This document shows positions 61,660 to 64,000 of a stretch of DNA of 64,000 nucleotides, one piece after another. This DNA is from Oceanospirillum sp048270425 (GTDB lineage: Bacteria; Pseudomonadota; Gammaproteobacteria; Pseudomonadales; Halomonadaceae). Position numbers and translations under genes: made by a program. A model generated the notes under the pieces. It saw nothing but the letters and a program-made list of their open reading frames with translations. It had not been told where the DNA came from and searched no databases. Position 1 is the first letter of the stretch. Each line of letters opens with the position of its first letter. The stretch lies in NCBI GenBank assembly GCA_048270425.1, contig JBLWSY010000020.1:1-64000 (forward strand), in the 5' to 3' direction.

Positions 61660-61703
61660 GAGCGGTAAACACCGCAAATTAAAATCTGCGTGGTTTACCG
61701 CTC
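61660..61703. repeat. Imperfect 44-bp inverted repeat
   Basis: GAGCGGTAAAC (61660-61670) and CGCA (61673-61676) pair with TGCG (61687-61690) and GTTTACCGCTC (61693-61703); only the two AC/TG dinucleotides between the arm segments interrupt the stem on each side. It lies 30 bp from the 3' end of the minus-strand aminotransferase and has no U-run. Confidence 0.7.
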
Positions 61704-61732
61704 TCAAGAAACCTTAAAGAGGCTCAAGATCC

Positions 61733-62893
61733 TTATAGCGTTTCTAAAACCTTAGCCAGGCGCTTCAGACCTTCTTCCATATCTTCCGGCGTCATCTGGC
61801 TGAAGCTCAGACGCAGCGCTTTACCGGCTGACTTCTCAACTTCAAACGGCGTACCCGGCAGAGGAACAACCTTAGCTTCGATACCTTTCGGCAGAACTTC
61901 ACGGGTATCGGTTTCCAGCTCCAGCCAGAAGAACATACCGCCCGCAGGCAGCTTCCACGTCACAGACGCCGGCAGGTACTCTTTCAGCAGTTTCTGCATC
62001 AGGTCGCGCTTAACACGGTAGTGGTTCTGCAGACGCTCAATGTGGGCTGGCAGGCTACCGGCTGCTAAAAAGTCACCAATGATCTTCTGTCCCAAACGGT
62101 TAGAGTGCAGATCCGTCGCCTGCTTAGCACGCAGAATCCAAGGGTACAGATCAGGATGCGAAACCACATAACCGGTACGCAGACCCGGCCACAGCATCTT
62201 GGAGAAAGACCCCATGTACATCCAGGTCGCTTTCTTCAGATAAGAGCAGATCGGACGGGTGAAGGCGTTATCGTAGTTCAGAACGCGGTACGGGTCGTCT
62301 TCGATCAGCGTCACATCGTAGCGGTCGATCAGTTCAGCAACAGCGATACGCTCGGCTTCGGTGTAGCTGTAACCGGTAGGGTTCTGGAAGGTCGGAATCA
62401 GATAAACCATACGCGGGTTATTATCTTTCAGCTGCTTCTCCAGAGACTCCAGATCAACACCGTTCTCGCCCAGATCAAATGACAGCAGATCAGCACCCAG
62501 ACCACGCAGTACCTGCAGCATCGCCAGATAGGTCGGATCTTCAACCACAACCTGAGTACCGGCATCAACCAGAATACGCGCGGCCAGATCCAGACCCTGC
62601 TGAGAACCGGATGTAATCAGAATCTGATCTTCGGTGCAGGTCAGGCCTTCGCCACCCAGCCACTTAACCAGCTCCTGTTTCACCAGAGCTTCACCGTCAG
62701 AGGTGCCGTATTGTTTAATGCTGGTCAGGTCGCCCAGTTCTGGCATCTCTGGCATAACAGAGGCATCGGGCAGGCCACCGGCAAAAGAGATCATGCCCGG
62801 TTGTTGGCTGACCGACAGAATCTCACGCACAGGAGAACCCGGCAGACGGTTAGCGTAAGCGGACAGTTTCAATTCCGGTGAGGGGCTGGACAT
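61733..62893 (-). CDS. PLP-dependent class I/II aminotransferase
   Basis: 386 residues of the fold-type I family that includes 2-aminoadipate and LysN-type aminotransferases: NPTG (N171), D199/D200, PLP-binding K232 in SFSK, R239 in GLRTGYV, and FAGGLPDASVMP near the start. The amino-acid substrate is not known. AAAGGA precedes ATG 62893. Divergent from a MocR regulator, which may control it. Confidence 0.87.
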   Translation of the reverse strand: MSSPSPELKLSAYANRLPGSPVREILSVSQQPGMISFAGGLPDASVMPEMPELGDLTSIKQYGTSDGEALVKQELVKWLGGEGLTCTEDQILITSGSQQGLDLAARILVDAGTQVVVEDPTYLAMLQVLRGLGADLLSFDLGENGVDLESLEKQLKDNNPRMVYLIPTFQNPTGYSYTEAERIAVAELIDRYDVTLIEDDPYRVLNYDNAFTRPICSYLKKATWMYMGSFSKMLWPGLRTGYVVSHPDLYPWILRAKQATDLHSNRLGQKIIGDFLAAGSLPAHIERLQNHYRVKRDLMQKLLKEYLPASVTWKLPAGGMFFWLELETDTREVLPKGIEAKVVPLPGTPFEVEKSAGKALRLSFSQMTPEDMEEGLKRLAKVLETL

Positions 62894-63136
62894 AGAGTGA
62901 TCCTTTTTTGCAAATGATGATATTTGTTGTCACTGAGACTCACCCAGAAGCGGTGAAAATGATTTCGTGAGGCTTCGGCTATTCTCAGGTTTTATGGTGA
63001 CATTATGGAAATGGAAGGGGCACACAGAAAAGATACAGTTTGCTAAAACAGCCCCATACAGACCAAAATAACTGATACACAGTTTGCCGAAATTTTACCA
63101 TAACGATAAAAAGCCACAAACAGATGTCTGAGCCCT

Positions 63137-64000
63137 ATGCCTGAAAAGCAAAAACCTGAACTGAACAACCCGCCGGAACAGCCGCTGTATCAGCAGGTGG
63201 GACGTAAGCTTTATCAGCAGGTGATCCGTCACGCCAATCCGGAACAGAAGCTGCCCAGCCTGCGCCTGGTGGCCGAGCAGTTTGATATCAGCCTGAGCAG
63301 CGCACAAAGCGCCTATCAGTATCTGATCGATCAGGGATTGGTTGTTGTGCGCCCCCGCTCCGGCTATTATCTTGCAGGGAGTCCCTCATCAGCCAAGGGT
63401 AATCAGCGGCTGCAGCCTCAGATTCCACCGGCAAACCCGGCAGCTGAACGGGTTAAGGTCAGCGATCTGGTGATCCGTATGCTATCCCTTGGTCGGGAGC
63501 ATCCGCTGATCAATCTGGGCACAGCGGTACCGGAACCAGCACTTTTACCGCTGGAGGCACTGGCGAAGATTCAACGCCAGATCAGCCGCAAACCTCAATG
63601 GGCTTATGGTGGCTACAGTCCTTCCGGTGGCGAGCCTCTGCTGCAACAGGCGCTGTCTCAGCATCTCAGCCATCAGGGCGTACAGTGTGCGCCGGATGAT
63701 CTGCTAATCACCAACGGCTGCACCGAAGCCCTGCGCATCGCCCTGACCGAATGCACCAAACCCGGCGATGTGGTGGCGATTGAGTCCCCCACCTACTTCA
63801 CTATTTTGCAGCAGCTGGAAAGCCTCGGCCTTAAGGCGCTGGAGATTCCTACCTCACCGGAAACCGGTATCGATCTGGATCATCTCGCCACCATGATGTC
63901 TGCGATCAAGGTCAACGCCTGTGTGGTCAATCCGGTGGGGCATAACCCGCTGGGGTTTGTGATGCAGGAGCAGCAGAAAACAGACCTGATCGAACTCTGC
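63137..64000 (+). CDS. MocR/GntR-family regulator with aminotransferase-like domain (partial)
   Basis: At least 288 residues, cut by the right edge. N-terminal GntR-type winged helix (about 16-82: QPLYQQVGRKLYQQVIRH, LPSLRLVAEQFDISLSSAQSAY, LIDQGLVVVRPRSGYYL; each a fragment of the family pattern), then the start of a class I aminotransferase-like domain with YGGYSPSGGEPLLQQAL and NGCTEALRIAL. MocR proteins use PLP as effector. ATG 63137 is the in-frame start. Divergent from the aminotransferase. Confidence 0.87.
   Translation, partial: MPEKQKPELNNPPEQPLYQQVGRKLYQQVIRHANPEQKLPSLRLVAEQFDISLSSAQSAYQYLIDQGLVVVRPRSGYYLAGSPSSAKGNQRLQPQIPPANPAAERVKVSDLVIRMLSLGREHPLINLGTAVPEPALLPLEALAKIQRQISRKPQWAYGGYSPSGGEPLLQQALSQHLSHQGVQCAPDDLLITNGCTEALRIALTECTKPGDVVAIESPTYFTILQQLESLGLKALEIPTSPETGIDLDHLATMMSAIKVNACVVNPVGHNPLGFVMQEQQKTDLIELC

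Overview
The window looks like a chromosomal segment of a marine gammaproteobacterium of the Oceanospirillaceae type (for example Amphritea, Marinobacterium or Neptuniibacter). This is inferred from gene order: purM-purN-DUF3108, mrp/metG, rnfABCDGE, argG-motY-rnt-peroxiredoxin-grxD and argF-ABC ATPase are arrangements shared with Pseudomonas and its marine relatives. Base composition looks moderate (near 50-55% GC by eye) except for one clearly AT-rich insert. I saw no tRNA, rRNA or CRISPR array.

Layout. 1-76 is the right end of an IS3-family insertion sequence. 112-5132 holds an AI-2E-type exporter, a DUF2066 protein and the purine operon purM-purN-DUF3108. 5354-10155 holds dcd, a flavin reductase, mrp and metG. 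10440-17311 is a complete rnfABCDGE operon (ferredoxin-NAD electron transport coupled to ion pumping); its RnfC carries six lysine/alanine-rich repeats. 17339-19351 has DUF1543 and DUF2252 genes. 19422-22414 is an AT-rich two-gene insert encoding a SIR2-domain protein and a HerA-type ATPase, a SIR2-HerA antiphage defence pair. 22477-27167 has two divergent transporter/regulator pairs (argO/argP and benE/sutR-like). 27262-31956 ends in a minus-strand operon (ZrgA-like zinc protein, ABC ATPase, FtsX-type permease, DUF3299) behind a Zur-box palindrome.

32284-45144 contains nth, a small ribbon-helix-helix gene behind a PHO box, a 39-residue lysine-rich peptide, a BtuFCD-like uptake system, a diheme cytochrome, gloA, a MepA-like endopeptidase, a crotonase, a SulP transporter divergent from a persulfide-dioxygenase-like enzyme, and argG. 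45407-51081 contains motY (with a near-perfect sigma-28 promoter), rnt, a 2-Cys peroxiredoxin, grxD, argF and an FbpC-type ATPase. 51183-64000 holds a DUF4442 protein, a 35-residue CcoM-like membrane peptide, an esterase, a degenerate NlpD-like lipoprotein, an eIF-2B-like protein, KDPG aldolase, an MFS transporter, two alpha/beta hydrolases, a GIY-YIG protein, DUF2789, a glutamine-amidotransferase domain protein behind a small Cys-rich ORF, and a divergent aminotransferase / MocR pair, the latter cut by the window edge.

Most genes are housekeeping. The main accessory content is the SIR2-HerA pair, with the IS end as the only other mobile trace. The most informative regulatory signals read directly from the sequence are the Zur box, the PHO box, the motY sigma-28 promoter and the twin palindromes between benE and the sutR-like gene.
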